Below the pieces are notes generated by a model. That model made no database searches and had not been told where the DNA came from. It saw only the letters and a list, made by a program, of their open reading frames with translations. A stretch of 64,000 nucleotides of DNA, taken from assembly GCF_000020685.1 (NCBI RefSeq), contig NC_012526.1, positions 1,466,001 through 1,530,000 of the forward strand. The letters are read 5' to 3'. The translations under genes were made by a program, and so were the position numbers. The DNA comes from Deinococcus deserti VCD115 (lineage in GTDB: Bacteria > Deinococcota > Deinococci > Deinococcales > Deinococcaceae). This document shows positions 28,303 to 36,974 of this stretch, piece by piece; position 1 is the stretch's first letter, and each line of letters begins with the position of its first letter.

Positions 28303-29418
28303 TCAGCGTGTCTGTCCGCCGCCCGACCCTTCTGACAGGGGGCGTCCCTGTTCATCCACCACATTGACCTGCGTATAGGTTCCAGGCACCCGGACGATGG
28401 TCCAGGGGCTGGTGATGGCCTGTGTCGTGATGCTGTCAGGTCCTGGAGCCGTCACACGGACCGTAAGTGTCAGAGTCCCTCCGCTGGCGCTGGCTCCGGT
28501 CACGCGGACGGCGTACCCCCCGGTGGAGCGCTGTCCCAGGAAAACGCCGACCAGGGTTGCGCCTGACACGCCCGGCGCTGAAGGGGGACTGGTCTGGCGT
28601 CCGTAGGCCTGGGCATACAGCGCACTGGCTGCCGCCTGAGTCGTCGCCACCTGGACGCTAAATGAAGTTACGGCTGCGTTGTTGCCCTGCGCCAGTTCAG
28701 TGATATTCACGCGTGCTCCTGTGCTGGGGGGGCTGCTGGGAGGTGGAGTCGGCGCAGGCCGAACTGGGGAAGCGCCAGATGGATTGGGGGGAACTGTCAC
28801 GACACCGGGAAGGATGTAAAGCGCTGTGCGCAGGTATTCGGTCGGGCGAGGCTCCACCGCCAGTGCTGCGTCGGGAACACGGGTTTCGTCCAGAACAGCG
28901 ACTGCCAGGGGTCCCTGGTTCTGCAGCGCAGATCCCAACGCCGTGGCCTCAGCATCCGTCAGCCGCCCGGCACCACGCAGCCCCTGCACTGCCTGAGCTC
29001 GCACGACACCTGTGGTTCCCGAAAGCTTCTGCCAGCTGCGCCCATCGGTGTAAAACACCGCTTGCACCGGAACAGCCATGTTCTGCACGACGGTGAACAG
29101 ACCATCAGACCCACGGACCACGCTTAAACTGGTCTCCATGCGGGTGGTCGGCGTGCGGTAGGTAGCATTGCCGTTGACACTGAGCGTGCCGGGGAGAGCC
29201 AGAGGATCCTGAACCTGGGCCCGCACCTCTGTGACAGCACCTCCAATTTTCAGGCTGCCCGGCCCCCCACTGACATTCCCGTAAACCCAGGTGATGCGCT
29301 CCTGGGTACCGCCGTAGAGCAGGACCTCATGTATGCGCAGATTGCTGGGGCCGGTCATGCTGCATGCGGAAAGAAGACCGGAACTGACGCCGAGCGCCAG
29401 GAGAAGAGACCTGTTCAT
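28303..29418 (-). CDS. Lipoprotein with PrcB-type C-terminal domain
   Basis: A 371-residue precursor starting MNRSLLLALGVSSGLLSAC, a lipoprotein signal. The N-terminal half is beta-rich with no family I know. A Pro-rich linker (VRPAPTPPPSSPPSTGAR) is followed by about 120 residues resembling the PrcB C-terminal domain: FSVQVATTQAAASALYAQAYG, then LVGVFLGQRSTGGYAVRV and WTIVRVPGTYTQVNVVDEQGR. PrcB is a regulatory subunit of the dentilisin protease complex in Treponema, but the domain occurs widely in Deinococcus without the protease. ATG 29418 is taken as start because the signal peptide begins there; the frame runs on to 29601 inside the recN 3' end. Confidence 0.8.
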   Translation of the reverse strand: MNRSLLLALGVSSGLLSACSMTGPSNLRIHEVLLYGGTQERITWVYGNVSGGPGSLKIGGAVTEVRAQVQDPLALPGTLSVNGNATYRTPTTRMETSLSVVRGSDGLFTVVQNMAVPVQAVFYTDGRSWQKLSGTTGVVRAQAVQGLRGAGRLTDAEATALGSALQNQGPLAVAVLDETRVPDAALAVEPRPTEYLRTALYILPGVVTVPPNPSGASPVRPAPTPPPSSPPSTGARVNITELAQGNNAAVTSFSVQVATTQAAASALYAQAYGRQTSPPSAPGVSGATLVGVFLGQRSTGGYAVRVTGASASGGTLTLTVRVTAPGPDSITTQAITSPWTIVRVPGTYTQVNVVDEQGRPLSEGSGGGQTR

Positions 29419-29500
29419 GAGGCCCAGCTTATGCAGGGGTTCTGATGGCCGACTGAAGGGCACCTTGAGGAAATGCACATCAGCCCGGGCCCAATGACCG

Positions 29501-31177
29501 CTAGGAGGTCTGCGGCACTTCCAGCAGTTCACGGGCATGCTTGAGTGCTGCGTCCGAGGTGTTGCCACTGAGCATCCGGGCAATTTCCTCGAGACGCTCA
29601 TCAGGCGTCAGGCGCCGGACACGGCTGACGGTGCGCCCGCCCTCTACCGCCTTTTCCACCTTGTAATGATGATCGGCACGGGCAGCAATCTGCGCCAGGT
29701 GCGTCACCACGAAAACCTGCCGTTCCCGGGCCAGCCGGCCGAGCTGGGCGGCCACAGCCAGAGCTGCCCCTCCCCCGATGCCGGCATCCACCTCGTCGAA
29801 TACCACAGCCGGCGTGTCAGCCCCCAGAACGGTGCTGATGGCCAGCATCACCCGTGAGAGCTCACCGCCTGAAGCGACGTCCGAAAGCGCAGCAAGGTCC
29901 TCGCCGGGATTGGCGGTGAAGCGGAGCGCTACATCACTCAGACCGTGTGCAGTGGGCTCGCCATGCGGCGTCAGCAAAAACTCCAGGCGCGCATGTGGCA
30001 TGCCCAGCTGCCGGATGACATCGACCAGCTCTGAGGCCAGCGGACCAGCCCGGAGAGAACGTGCCTCGTCCAGGCAGCGGCCGGCCTGCTCAACGACCGT
30101 GCGCAGATGGCTGACCTCGGCGTCCAGTGTTCCTGCGTCCTGCTCGTCACGGGTCAGGAGAGCCAGTTCCTGCTCCACACCAGCGTGAAACTCCAGCACA
30201 TCGTTCATGGTCGGGCCGTACTTGGCGCGCAGCTTGCTCAGGGTCCCGAGGCGTCCCTCGACGCGGGCCAGCTCCTCGGGGTCCGGAGCGCTGCTTTCAG
30301 CCACACTGCGCAGTTCCCCCACGATGGCCTGCACGCTTTCAAGCGCCGTTCGCAGCTCAAGCTGCAGCTGGGCGCTGGTCTCATCGTACCGGGCACTGGC
30401 ATTCAGGGCGCGGACGGCTTCCGCAAGGTACCCGGTCGCGTTTTCTTCGGCCTCGCTGAGCAGTTCCAGCGCACCGGCTGCTCCCTGAGCAATGGTCTCC
30501 AGATTGGACAGCCGCATCAGATCGGCCTGCAGGGGCTCTTCCTCACCGACCTGCGGAGCAACCTGGGAAATCTCCTGGGCCTGAAAGGTCAACAGGTCCA
30601 GTTGCCGTGCTCGCTCGCGCTCGGTGGTGCGCAGGGTTTCAAGCCGCTCTCTGGCCTCCTGCCAGGCGCGGTAGGCCGCCTGATAGGCCTGCATTTCCCC
30701 CGTAACCTGACGGTCAAGCAGCGCACGCTGGTTGGCCGCAGACAGCAGGCTCACGGCGCTGTGCTGCCAGTGAATGGTCAGGCGCCGCTGGGCCCAGTCC
30801 TGCAGCTCGCGGAGGCTGACCACCTCGCCATCCAGACGTGCGGTGCTGCGCCCCTGGATGGTCACCCGCCGGCTGGCGATGTCTTCGTCCTGCCAGAAGC
30901 CGCTGACGAGTAGCCCGTCCTCGCCAGTCCGGATCAGGTCCGTGTTCGCACGCGCGCCCAGCAGCAGCCCCAGGGCGTCTACGATGATGCTTTTCCCGGC
31001 ACCAGTTTCACCGGTAAAGACACTGAAGCCAGGAGCAAAGTCCAGGTCCAGCGATTCGATGGTCGCCAGATTCCGGACTTCCAGCCGCGCCAGGGCCGGA
31101 CCCACGGGGGCAGATTCTGCCACCGGCGGCGGGCTTGTCACGGTTGCAGCGCGGGGAGAACGGGCCTTACGGGTCAC
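29501..31177 (-). CDS. recN: DNA repair protein RecN
   Basis: A 558-residue SMC-like ATPase that acts early in double-strand break repair. It has Walker A TGETGAGKS, followed by IIVDALGLLLGARA, long coiled coils from about residue 170 to 390, the signature LSDVASGGELSRVMLAI and Walker B AVVFDEVDAGIGG, then the H-loop in VFVVTHLAQIAARAD. GTG 31177 gives the usual RecN length plus a short basic and Pro-rich extension (VTRKARSPRAATVTSPPP), and upstream codons to 31504 look non-coding. It is divergent from the LEA-like gene at 31370. Confidence 0.95.
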   Translation of the reverse strand: MTRKARSPRAATVTSPPPVAESAPVGPALARLEVRNLATIESLDLDFAPGFSVFTGETGAGKSIIVDALGLLLGARANTDLIRTGEDGLLVSGFWQDEDIASRRVTIQGRSTARLDGEVVSLRELQDWAQRRLTIHWQHSAVSLLSAANQRALLDRQVTGEMQAYQAAYRAWQEARERLETLRTTERERARQLDLLTFQAQEISQVAPQVGEEEPLQADLMRLSNLETIAQGAAGALELLSEAEENATGYLAEAVRALNASARYDETSAQLQLELRTALESVQAIVGELRSVAESSAPDPEELARVEGRLGTLSKLRAKYGPTMNDVLEFHAGVEQELALLTRDEQDAGTLDAEVSHLRTVVEQAGRCLDEARSLRAGPLASELVDVIRQLGMPHARLEFLLTPHGEPTAHGLSDVALRFTANPGEDLAALSDVASGGELSRVMLAISTVLGADTPAVVFDEVDAGIGGGAALAVAAQLGRLARERQVFVVTHLAQIAARADHHYKVEKAVEGGRTVSRVRRLTPDERLEEIARMLSGNTSDAALKHARELLEVPQTS

Positions 31178-31369
31178 GCTCCCGAGTGTAAAGCCTGGGT
31201 ACGGTACACGACTGTTGTTTGGGCTGGGGTATGCCACCAGCACCACACTGAGCCGGAACATGAATTTCTCGTTACATTCTCCCCACGTTGCGCTGGCAAC
31301 CCGCTGCCCACAATGGAGCGGATCTGCCTGACCGGGAATTGCCGGCCTCAGGCGAGAAAGGAGAGGCAG

Positions 31370-32500
31370 ATGAACAATGATATGAACACTGGCGTCAGTA
31401 ACCGCAGCCTGCTGCTGCTGGGCGCCCTGGCGGCACTGACCATGAACCGTGACGCCCGCACCCGTCTGGCAGGCGGGACCCGCAATGCGTTTGAGGGGGC
31501 TCACGTGGCCCTAGATGAAACCATTAAACCCGCGCTGGGCACGGCCGCCACTCAGGCACACGAACTGGCGCAGGTGGCCGCTCAACGCAGCGCCAGCACC
31601 CTGGGTACCATCCGGGAAGAAGTGCCGGGCCGCGCTCAGGCCATGCTGCACACAGCCATTGAAGCAGCAGGAAGCCTCGCAGAAACCGTGCAGGAGCGTG
31701 CCGGAAATCTGACAGAAGAGGCAGGTCACACGGCCGATCAGCGGCGCCAGCAGGCTGGACGCGTATTGAAGGCCACCAGCAAGGACCTGGGAGAAACTCT
31801 GCATAGTGTCCAGAAAACCGGGCTGGGAATTCTTACAGGGGTCCAGGAAGGTATACAGCACCTGTTCCATGATGCCGGAGACGACGTGGCGGCGGGGCGC
31901 AAGCGGGTCGAGCGGCGGCTGGCCCAGGCACGGCGCGAAGCCGAATATGAGCTGCGTCAAGGCGGAAAGAACTGGAAGCAGGCAAAACTGGAGCGTGCCG
32001 TGAACAAGCGAATTGCACCATTACACAAACAGACCCGCCGGGAACTTGCTCAGCTGGATAAGCAGGCCATGAAGCGTTACAAGGCCACTTCCGGGCATGG
32101 CGGCCTGGGCAGCGTGCTGACGACAGCTGCCCTGATCGGAACCGGAATCGTTGTGCTGGCCCGGGTTCCGACGGTACGCCAGAGCATCCTGCGTGCGGTG
32201 GAGGGCGTGAACCCGGAAGCAGCCCAGTCGTTACGTCGGATCAGCCGCAATGCACGCGACGTGATCGGATCCGCGTGGCTTGACAGCATCGAAGAAAATA
32301 AGCAGACGCCGGCACCGGGTGCGGCAGCTCCTACTCAGGCGGCCACGACGGGCGGCACCTGGGGGGCAGCGGTCGAGCCTGGTTCACCAGCTGCTGCCCG
32401 AACTCAAGCAGAGCAGCGGCAGGAGAGCACCGGCGATACCAAAGCCAGCGCCGCAGGCACAGGGGAACAAGCTGGGAAGAACGAAAAACAGAACAATTAA
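31370..32500 (+). CDS. Ala-rich LEA/apolipoprotein-like coiled protein with TM segment
   Basis: A 376-residue protein starting MNNDMNTGVSNRSLLLLG with GAAAGGAG nine bases upstream. After a short hydrophobic segment (LLLLGALAALTM) it has about 200 residues of amphipathic, Ala/Gln/Glu-rich helices in 11-residue-like periods (AAQRSASTLGTIREEVPGRA, AGSLAETVQERAGNLTEEAG), as in late-embryogenesis-abundant and apolipoprotein-type proteins. A basic helical region, one clear membrane segment (GSVLTTAALIGTGIVVLARVPTV) and a low-complexity, polar tail follow. Such features fit a desiccation- or membrane-protective role, which is inference. No defined family recognised. Confidence 0.75.
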   Translation: MNNDMNTGVSNRSLLLLGALAALTMNRDARTRLAGGTRNAFEGAHVALDETIKPALGTAATQAHELAQVAAQRSASTLGTIREEVPGRAQAMLHTAIEAAGSLAETVQERAGNLTEEAGHTADQRRQQAGRVLKATSKDLGETLHSVQKTGLGILTGVQEGIQHLFHDAGDDVAAGRKRVERRLAQARREAEYELRQGGKNWKQAKLERAVNKRIAPLHKQTRRELAQLDKQAMKRYKATSGHGGLGSVLTTAALIGTGIVVLARVPTVRQSILRAVEGVNPEAAQSLRRISRNARDVIGSAWLDSIEENKQTPAPGAAAPTQAATTGGTWGAAVEPGSPAAARTQAEQRQESTGDTKASAAGTGEQAGKNEKQNN

Positions 32501-32516
32501 GCACCTGAATACCCGG

Positions 32517-32543
32517 AGGCGAGCCGATATGCTCGCCTTTTTT
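32517..32543 (+). terminator. Terminator of the LEA-like gene
   Basis: A 7-bp stem AGGCGAG (32517-32523) with CTCGCCT (32532-32538) is followed by a run of six T, 17 bp after the stop codon. Confidence 0.88.
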
Positions 32544-32742
32544 GATTTTCCACTGACAAGAAATTTGCATTGCTCAGTTGCCGTTTGTCCAGACACCTGG
32601 GACAAGGGGTTCCAAATCGTTGTTCCCAGACACGTGACAACACAAAAGTTGGCGTGGAACCGCTTCACGAGCGACAATATCTGAGTTTGAATTCACACCA
32701 AGTCCTGTCCAGAGTCAGCCCAGCGCTGTCCGGAGGTAATCG

Positions 32743-34326
32743 ATGACTACACTTAATGCTCCTTTAGCCGATCTCGGTCTCAAAAATGTACGTATTCATC
32801 TGAACCCTGGCGTCGATCAGCTGTATGCCGATGCCATCCGTCTGGGCGAGGGAGTGCGGGCCGCGACTGGTCCGCTGGCGGTGAAAACAAACAAAACCGG
32901 CCGTAGCCCCAAAGACCGGTTTATCGTGGAAGATGACCTCACCCGCGACACGGTGTGGTGGGGAGGCTTTAACACTCCCATCTCGCCGGACATTTTTGAC
33001 CGCCTGCTGACCAAAATGGTCGCCCACGCGGAGGGGAAGGAGCTGTTCGTTCAACAGGTCTACGCCGGCACCGACCCGAAGCACCGTATCGCCGTACGAA
33101 TGGTCACCGAAATGGCGTACCACAGCCTGTTCATCCGCAATATGTTTGTTCGTCCCAGCCCTCAGGAGCTGGAAGACTTCCAAGCCGACTGGACGGTGCT
33201 CAATATCCCCAGTTTCAAGGCCGATCCAGCGACGGACGGCGTACGTAGCGACACCTTTATCATTGTCAATTTCACCAAAAAGATGATTATTGCTGGCGGT
33301 ACCCAGTATGCCGGCGAAAACAAGAAAGGCATTTTCGGCGTGCTGAACTTCCTGCTCCCCGAACGGGGTGTCATGCCCATGCACTGCTCGGCCAATATTG
33401 GGGCAGATGGTGACACGGCCCTGTTCTTCGGCCTGAGTGGTACCGGTAAAACCACCCTGTCGGCTGACCCCACCCGCCGCCTGATTGGCGACGATGAGCA
33501 CGGCTGGACCGACACCGGCGTCTTCAACTTCGAGGGCGGCTGCTATGCCAAGGTCATCAACCTGAACCCGGAAGCCGAGCCGGCGATCTACCGCACCACC
33601 GAAACCTACGGCACCGTGCTGGAAAACGTCGTGTTGCGCCAGGACGGCACACCCGACCTCGATGACGGCTCCCTGACCGAGAACACCCGCAGTGCCTACC
33701 CTATCGATCAGATCGACAACCGCCAGCCGGACGGAATGGGGGGTATTCCCAGGAACATCGTCTTTCTGACTGCTGACGCTTACGGCGTGCTGCCTCCCAT
33801 CAGCCGCCTGAGTCCGGAACAGATGATGTACCAGTTCATCAGCGGCTTCACAGCCAAGATCCCCGGCACGGAAGACGGCGTTACCGAGCCCAGCCCGACC
33901 TTCAGCACCTGTTTCGGCGCCCCCTTTATGCCACGGCACCCCGGCGAATATGCCCGGCTCCTGGCGCAGAAGGTCGAGGCGAGCGGCGCGAAAGTCTGGC
34001 TGGTCAACACCGGATGGAGCGGCGGCATGTATGGCCAGGGCAAGCGCATGAGCCTCAAACACACCCGCGCCATGATCAACGCAGCGCTCAATGGCGAGCT
34101 TGATAGTGTTGCCTTTGAACGAGAGCCTTTCTTCCACCTGGAAATCCCCACCGAGGTTCCCGGGGTTCCCGCCGAGGTCCTGAACCCACGCGAGGCCTGG
34201 GCAGACAAGGCCGCCTACGACGAGACCGCGCGCAAGCTTGCCCGGATGTTCCGGGAGAACTTCAAGCGGTTTGAGGAAGGCGTGGACCCGGCCGTCACCG
34301 CCAGCATGCCCAATCCCGACGCCTGA
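32743..34326 (+). CDS. pckA: Phosphoenolpyruvate carboxykinase (ATP)
   Basis: PckA converts oxaloacetate and ATP to phosphoenolpyruvate, CO2 and ADP, the first step of gluconeogenesis. Its 527 residues match the ATP-dependent class (GTP-type enzymes exceed 600). Motifs: substrate region NKTGRSPKDRF, the kinase-1a loop FFGLSGTGKTTLS, the metal-binding LIGDDEHGWTD, FNFEGGCYAKVI, and NTGWSGGMYGQGKRM for adenine binding. CGGAGG about seven bases upstream supports the ATG. It is monocistronic, ending at a strong hairpin. The 242 bp upstream hold no gene. Confidence 0.97.
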   Translation: MTTLNAPLADLGLKNVRIHLNPGVDQLYADAIRLGEGVRAATGPLAVKTNKTGRSPKDRFIVEDDLTRDTVWWGGFNTPISPDIFDRLLTKMVAHAEGKELFVQQVYAGTDPKHRIAVRMVTEMAYHSLFIRNMFVRPSPQELEDFQADWTVLNIPSFKADPATDGVRSDTFIIVNFTKKMIIAGGTQYAGENKKGIFGVLNFLLPERGVMPMHCSANIGADGDTALFFGLSGTGKTTLSADPTRRLIGDDEHGWTDTGVFNFEGGCYAKVINLNPEAEPAIYRTTETYGTVLENVVLRQDGTPDLDDGSLTENTRSAYPIDQIDNRQPDGMGGIPRNIVFLTADAYGVLPPISRLSPEQMMYQFISGFTAKIPGTEDGVTEPSPTFSTCFGAPFMPRHPGEYARLLAQKVEASGAKVWLVNTGWSGGMYGQGKRMSLKHTRAMINAALNGELDSVAFEREPFFHLEIPTEVPGVPAEVLNPREAWADKAAYDETARKLARMFRENFKRFEEGVDPAVTASMPNPDA

Positions 34327-34333
34327 GTTGCCA

Positions 34334-34369
34334 ATGCAAGTGCCCCCGCACTGTCGGGGGCACTTGCAT
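34334..34369. terminator. Terminator between pckA and the metallophosphoesterase gene
   Basis: A 15-bp perfect stem (ATGCAAGTGCCCCCG 34334-34348 with 34355-34369) starts 7 bp after the pckA stop, with T-rich sequence after it. It may also stop the convergent minus-strand transcript. Confidence 0.88.
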
Positions 34370-34428
34370 TTCTGCTGTCAGGCTGGTTCAGAGCGCCACT
34401 CGGTCTGTATCTGTAGCCAGAGGCCTCA

Positions 34429-35136
34429 CTACCCCATGCCGGTGTCCAGCAGCAGCCGGGGACGGAACCGCAGCCCGTCGGCAGCGACCAGATAAGCCGG
34501 GATGCCTCCGACATGCCGCATGGCCCGCTCTGGAGACACCCCATGCAGATGCCCGTACACCACGAGATCCGGCCCGGCTGCCTCGATGACCTGCGTCAGC
34601 GGGTTGGGCGGGTATGGGGGTGATGCGGGCGGGTAGTGCAGCATCAGGATCAGGCGGTCACCGGGCTGACGTATGCGGCGCGCTGCTTCGACACTCAGGG
34701 CCAGGCGTTCAGCTTCACGGCGCAGGAGACGGTCATCCTCCTCGCCCAGCGGCTCATATCCGGGCGTAGTCCACCCCCGCGACCCACAGACCACCACCCG
34801 CCCGATGCGCACTGCATCGTTGTGTACGGCCAGCATGCCAGCTGGGAGCGCGGCACGCAGCTTAGAGGCGGTCGGCCACCAGTAGTCATGGTTGCCCCGG
34901 AGCAACACCTTGGTTCCGGGCAGTGCTGCCACCGGCGCGAGGTCTGTCATGGCATCCGGCAGCCGCATGGCCCAGGAAAGGTCTCCTGGAAGAAGAACCA
35001 GATCCTCAGGCCGCACCATCTCGCGCCACTGGGTAAAGATGGCGTCCGGGTGACCGGCCCACTGCGGCCCGAACACCGTCATGGGCTTGGGTGTCACAGT
35101 GGCCAGATGTAGGTCAGCAATGGCATAGACACGCAT
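34429..35136 (-). CDS. Metallophosphoesterase
   Basis: A 235-residue calcineurin-like phosphoesterase. Two-metal-site motifs appear in order: IADLHLA (DxH), [11 protein letters not shown] (GDxxW), LLRGNHDYW (GNHD), [11 protein letters not shown] (His) and [10 protein letters not shown] (GHxH). The substrate in this broad family may be phosphoproteins, nucleotides or phospholipids, and nothing nearby narrows it. ATG 35136 with GGAG four bases upstream is the start. The frame continues upstream to 35283, but that extension is only the complement of the tRNA-Pro gene and its spacer. Confidence 0.9.
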   Translation of the reverse strand: MRVYAIADLHLATVTPKPMTVFGPQWAGHPDAIFTQWREMVRPEDLVLLPGDLSWAMRLPDAMTDLAPVAALPGTKVLLRGNHDYWWPTASKLRAALPAGMLAVHNDAVRIGRVVVCGSRGWTTPGYEPLGEEDDRLLRREAERLALSVEAARRIRQPGDRLILMLHYPPASPPYPPNPLTQVIEAAGPDLVVYGHLHGVSPERAMRHVGGIPAYLVAADGLRFRPRLLLDTGMG

Positions 35137-35165
35137 AGAACTCCAGAGCGGAAACGGGAACAGGC

Positions 35166-35193
35166 AAAAGCCTCCCGCGAAGGGAGGCCTTTT
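35166..35193 (-). terminator. Terminator of tRNA-Pro
   Basis: A 7-bp stem GCCTCCC (35170-35176) with GGGAGGC (35182-35188) is flanked by AAAA and TTT. On the minus strand it lies 8 bp after the tRNA 3' end and is followed by TTTT. Confidence 0.8.
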
Positions 35194-35195
35194 AT

Positions 35196-35275
<80 letters not shown>

Positions 35276-35328
35276 CGAACCACGAACCAATCACGACCGG
35301 AAAACAGCTATGGATTGGCGCGACGGGT

Positions 35329-35358
35329 AGTTTACGCGCCCCTTCCGGACAGTGTCAA
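35329..35358 (-). promoter_or_regulatory. Promoter of tRNA-Pro
   Basis: Minus strand TTGACA (35358-35353), an 18-bp spacer and TAAACT (35334-35329) lie 55 bp before the mature tRNA 5' end. The -35 is a perfect sigma-70 consensus. Confidence 0.7.
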
Positions 35359-35375
35359 GCAAAGCGGCACCGTCG

Positions 35376-35963
35376 CTAGCTTTCCTCCTCAGGCACGTCA
35401 GACACGTCCAGGCCGGCCTGCGCCTGCTGCTCCCGAATTGCCGGCCAGATCAGTGCACCGGAATATCCCCTCCGGGCCAGAAAGGCGTAGGCACTGGCCG
35501 CAGCGTCCTTTTTTCGGGCAAACGAAGACCAGCGGCGCTCCAGCAGGTTGCGGATCTCCTGGGCTTCCGCCTGAGGATCGCGCGCAGCCACCGTATCTTC
35601 AATCAAGGTCTCCTCTACACCACGCCGCTTGAGGGTCTGCCTGACGCGGAAGGCGCCGATACCACGCCGGCTGTTTTCTGCGCGGGCCACCTGTGTGTCA
35701 TCCTGATATCCCAGCTCACGCACACGTTCCAGGACTGCGGTCACAAGCGCTTCGTCCTCGCTGCGCCGCTCTAACTTGGCACGCAGTTCCGATGCTGTCA
35801 TAGCCCTGGCGGCCAGTGCCCTGAGGGCGTAGGCCATCAGAGCCTCACGGGCCTCGTCCGGGGTTGGTGGGGTGCGGCGCTCTGGGCGGACGGGGTGTCC
35901 AGTGTCTGTACCTGGAGCCTCACCTTCTCCAGGCGTGCGGGCACGGCGGCGTGCACGATACAT
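35376..35963 (-). CDS. recX: Regulatory protein RecX
   Basis: RecX binds RecA filaments and limits recombinase activity. The 195 residues contain three-helix repeats: [29 protein letters not shown] (repeat 1), [34 protein letters not shown] (repeat 2) and the C-terminal [26 protein letters not shown] (repeat 3). The N-terminus is basic ([18 protein letters not shown]) and probably disordered. ATG 35963 is the likely start; ATG 35987 is possible. recA is not adjacent. It is divergent from rpsT, whose promoter overlaps its 5' region. Confidence 0.88.
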   Translation of the reverse strand: MYRARRRARTPGEGEAPGTDTGHPVRPERRTPPTPDEAREALMAYALRALAARAMTASELRAKLERRSEDEALVTAVLERVRELGYQDDTQVARAENSRRGIGAFRVRQTLKRRGVEETLIEDTVAARDPQAEAQEIRNLLERRWSSFARKKDAAASAYAFLARRGYSGALIWPAIREQQAQAGLDVSDVPEEES

Positions 35964-35979
35964 GGCCTCAGTATGCCGC

Positions 35980-36008
35980 TTGCACATGGCATGGACTGCC
36001 AGTATAGT
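35980..36008 (+). promoter_or_regulatory. Promoter of rpsT
   Basis: TTGCAC (35980-35985), a 17-bp spacer and TATAGT (36003-36008) give a good sigma-70-type promoter. Transcription would start near 36015, leaving an mRNA leader of about 174 nt before rpsT, which includes a hairpin near 36018-36042 (TTGTC paired with GACAA). Confidence 0.65.
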
Positions 36009-36188
36009 TACGAGGTTGTCTATCCCCCACGGGTGGACAATCCGGTGCATCTACTGCTGAACAGATAGAAAGTACCGGCGCGCCGCGCATACCTCAGCGG
36101 ACGCATCGAGTTCCCCGCCAGACCGGCGCCGGAACCGCCCCGACCACGACGGCAAGTCGTGTGAGCCGGGAGAACAAGGAGAAACAGC

Positions 36189-36464
36189 ATGGCCCTTCGT
36201 CACAAATCCGCCCAGAAACGTCACCGCCAGAGCCTCAAGCGCCGCATGCTCAACCGCAGCCGCAAGAGCACCATCAAGACCTTCACCAAGCAGGCCGTCG
36301 CTGCTGCGACCACCGGTGAGAACCTGGCTGCTGCCCAGAGCAAGGCCGAAAGCCTGATCGACAAGGCCGCCAAGGGCAGCACCCTGCACAAGAACGCTGC
36401 AGCCCGTAAGAAGAGCCGTCTGGCCAAGGCCATCAACCGCGTCAAGGCTGCCCAGCAGAGCTGA
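36189..36464 (+). CDS. rpsT: 30S ribosomal protein S20
   Basis: S20 binds 16S rRNA helices at the bottom of the small subunit early in assembly. The 91 residues are Lys/Arg/Ala-rich: [19 protein letters not shown], then the conserved [14 protein letters not shown] and a C-terminal [17 protein letters not shown]. This is the standard S20 helical bundle and length. AAGGAG precedes the ATG by about eight bases. It is monocistronic, with a long leader and a very strong terminator. Confidence 0.97.
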   Translation: MALRHKSAQKRHRQSLKRRMLNRSRKSTIKTFTKQAVAAATTGENLAAAQSKAESLIDKAAKGSTLHKNAAARKKSRLAKAINRVKAAQQS

Positions 36465-36473
36465 AATCGTTTC

Positions 36474-36516
36474 AGGAAGAGGCGGAGAAACCGTATAGGT
36501 TTCTCCGCCTCTTCCT
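36474..36516. terminator. Terminator after rpsT
   Basis: A 19-bp perfect stem (36474-36492 with 36498-36516, loop GTATA) begins 10 bp after the rpsT stop. It also lies just beyond the 3' end of the convergent minus-strand gene and probably serves both. Confidence 0.9.
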
Positions 36517-36527
36517 GTTCCAGATAC

Positions 36528-36905
36528 TCAGGGGGCCCGTCCACCTCTGACTTCTTCCAGATCCAGGGTTCCACTGAACTTGTCCAGGTCCACCACAAGG
36601 CGGTAAGTTCCGGCTGCGCCCGATCCCATGATGTTCAGAGCCCACTTGCCCTTCGGACAGGACTGGCCGGCAATCTGTCCCCCTTTAGGGTCATAGAGGC
36701 GCACGACAGCCTGCCCGCTGCGCACCTGACACGAGCCTTTTACCCCCACCGACTGATCTGCCTCGATTGTCCTGAATGTGTAGGAATTCTGGCCGGTGGC
36801 GTTCCACATATAGGTGGGGGTAAGAGTGACGTAGCCGAAGCGCAATCCGGCAGTGAAATACACTGCGGCCACAACGGCAATCAGGACAAGCACGAGAAGG
36901 CGCAT
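36528..36905 (-). CDS. Exported or membrane-anchored small protein, unknown
   Basis: The product is 125 residues, beginning MRLLVLVLIAVVAAVYFTAG, a membrane anchor or signal. The rest is a single beta-rich domain: GYVTLTPTYMWNATGQNSYTFRT, two cysteines (GSCQVRSGQ and GQSCPKGK) that could pair outside the cytoplasm, and GTYRLVVDLDKFSGTLDLEEV. No known family seen. ATG 36905 is preferred over 36911 because TACACT stands 7 nt upstream, the spacing seen for leaderless genes here. Confidence 0.7.
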   Translation of the reverse strand: MRLLVLVLIAVVAAVYFTAGLRFGYVTLTPTYMWNATGQNSYTFRTIEADQSVGVKGSCQVRSGQAVVRLYDPKGGQIAGQSCPKGKWALNIMGSGAAGTYRLVVDLDKFSGTLDLEEVRGGRAP

Positions 36906-36974
36906 CGCCATCAGTGTACCGTAAGGCACAATCCGGAGCGAAAGACAAGGCACTTTGTTCAGCCGCCCAGGCTT

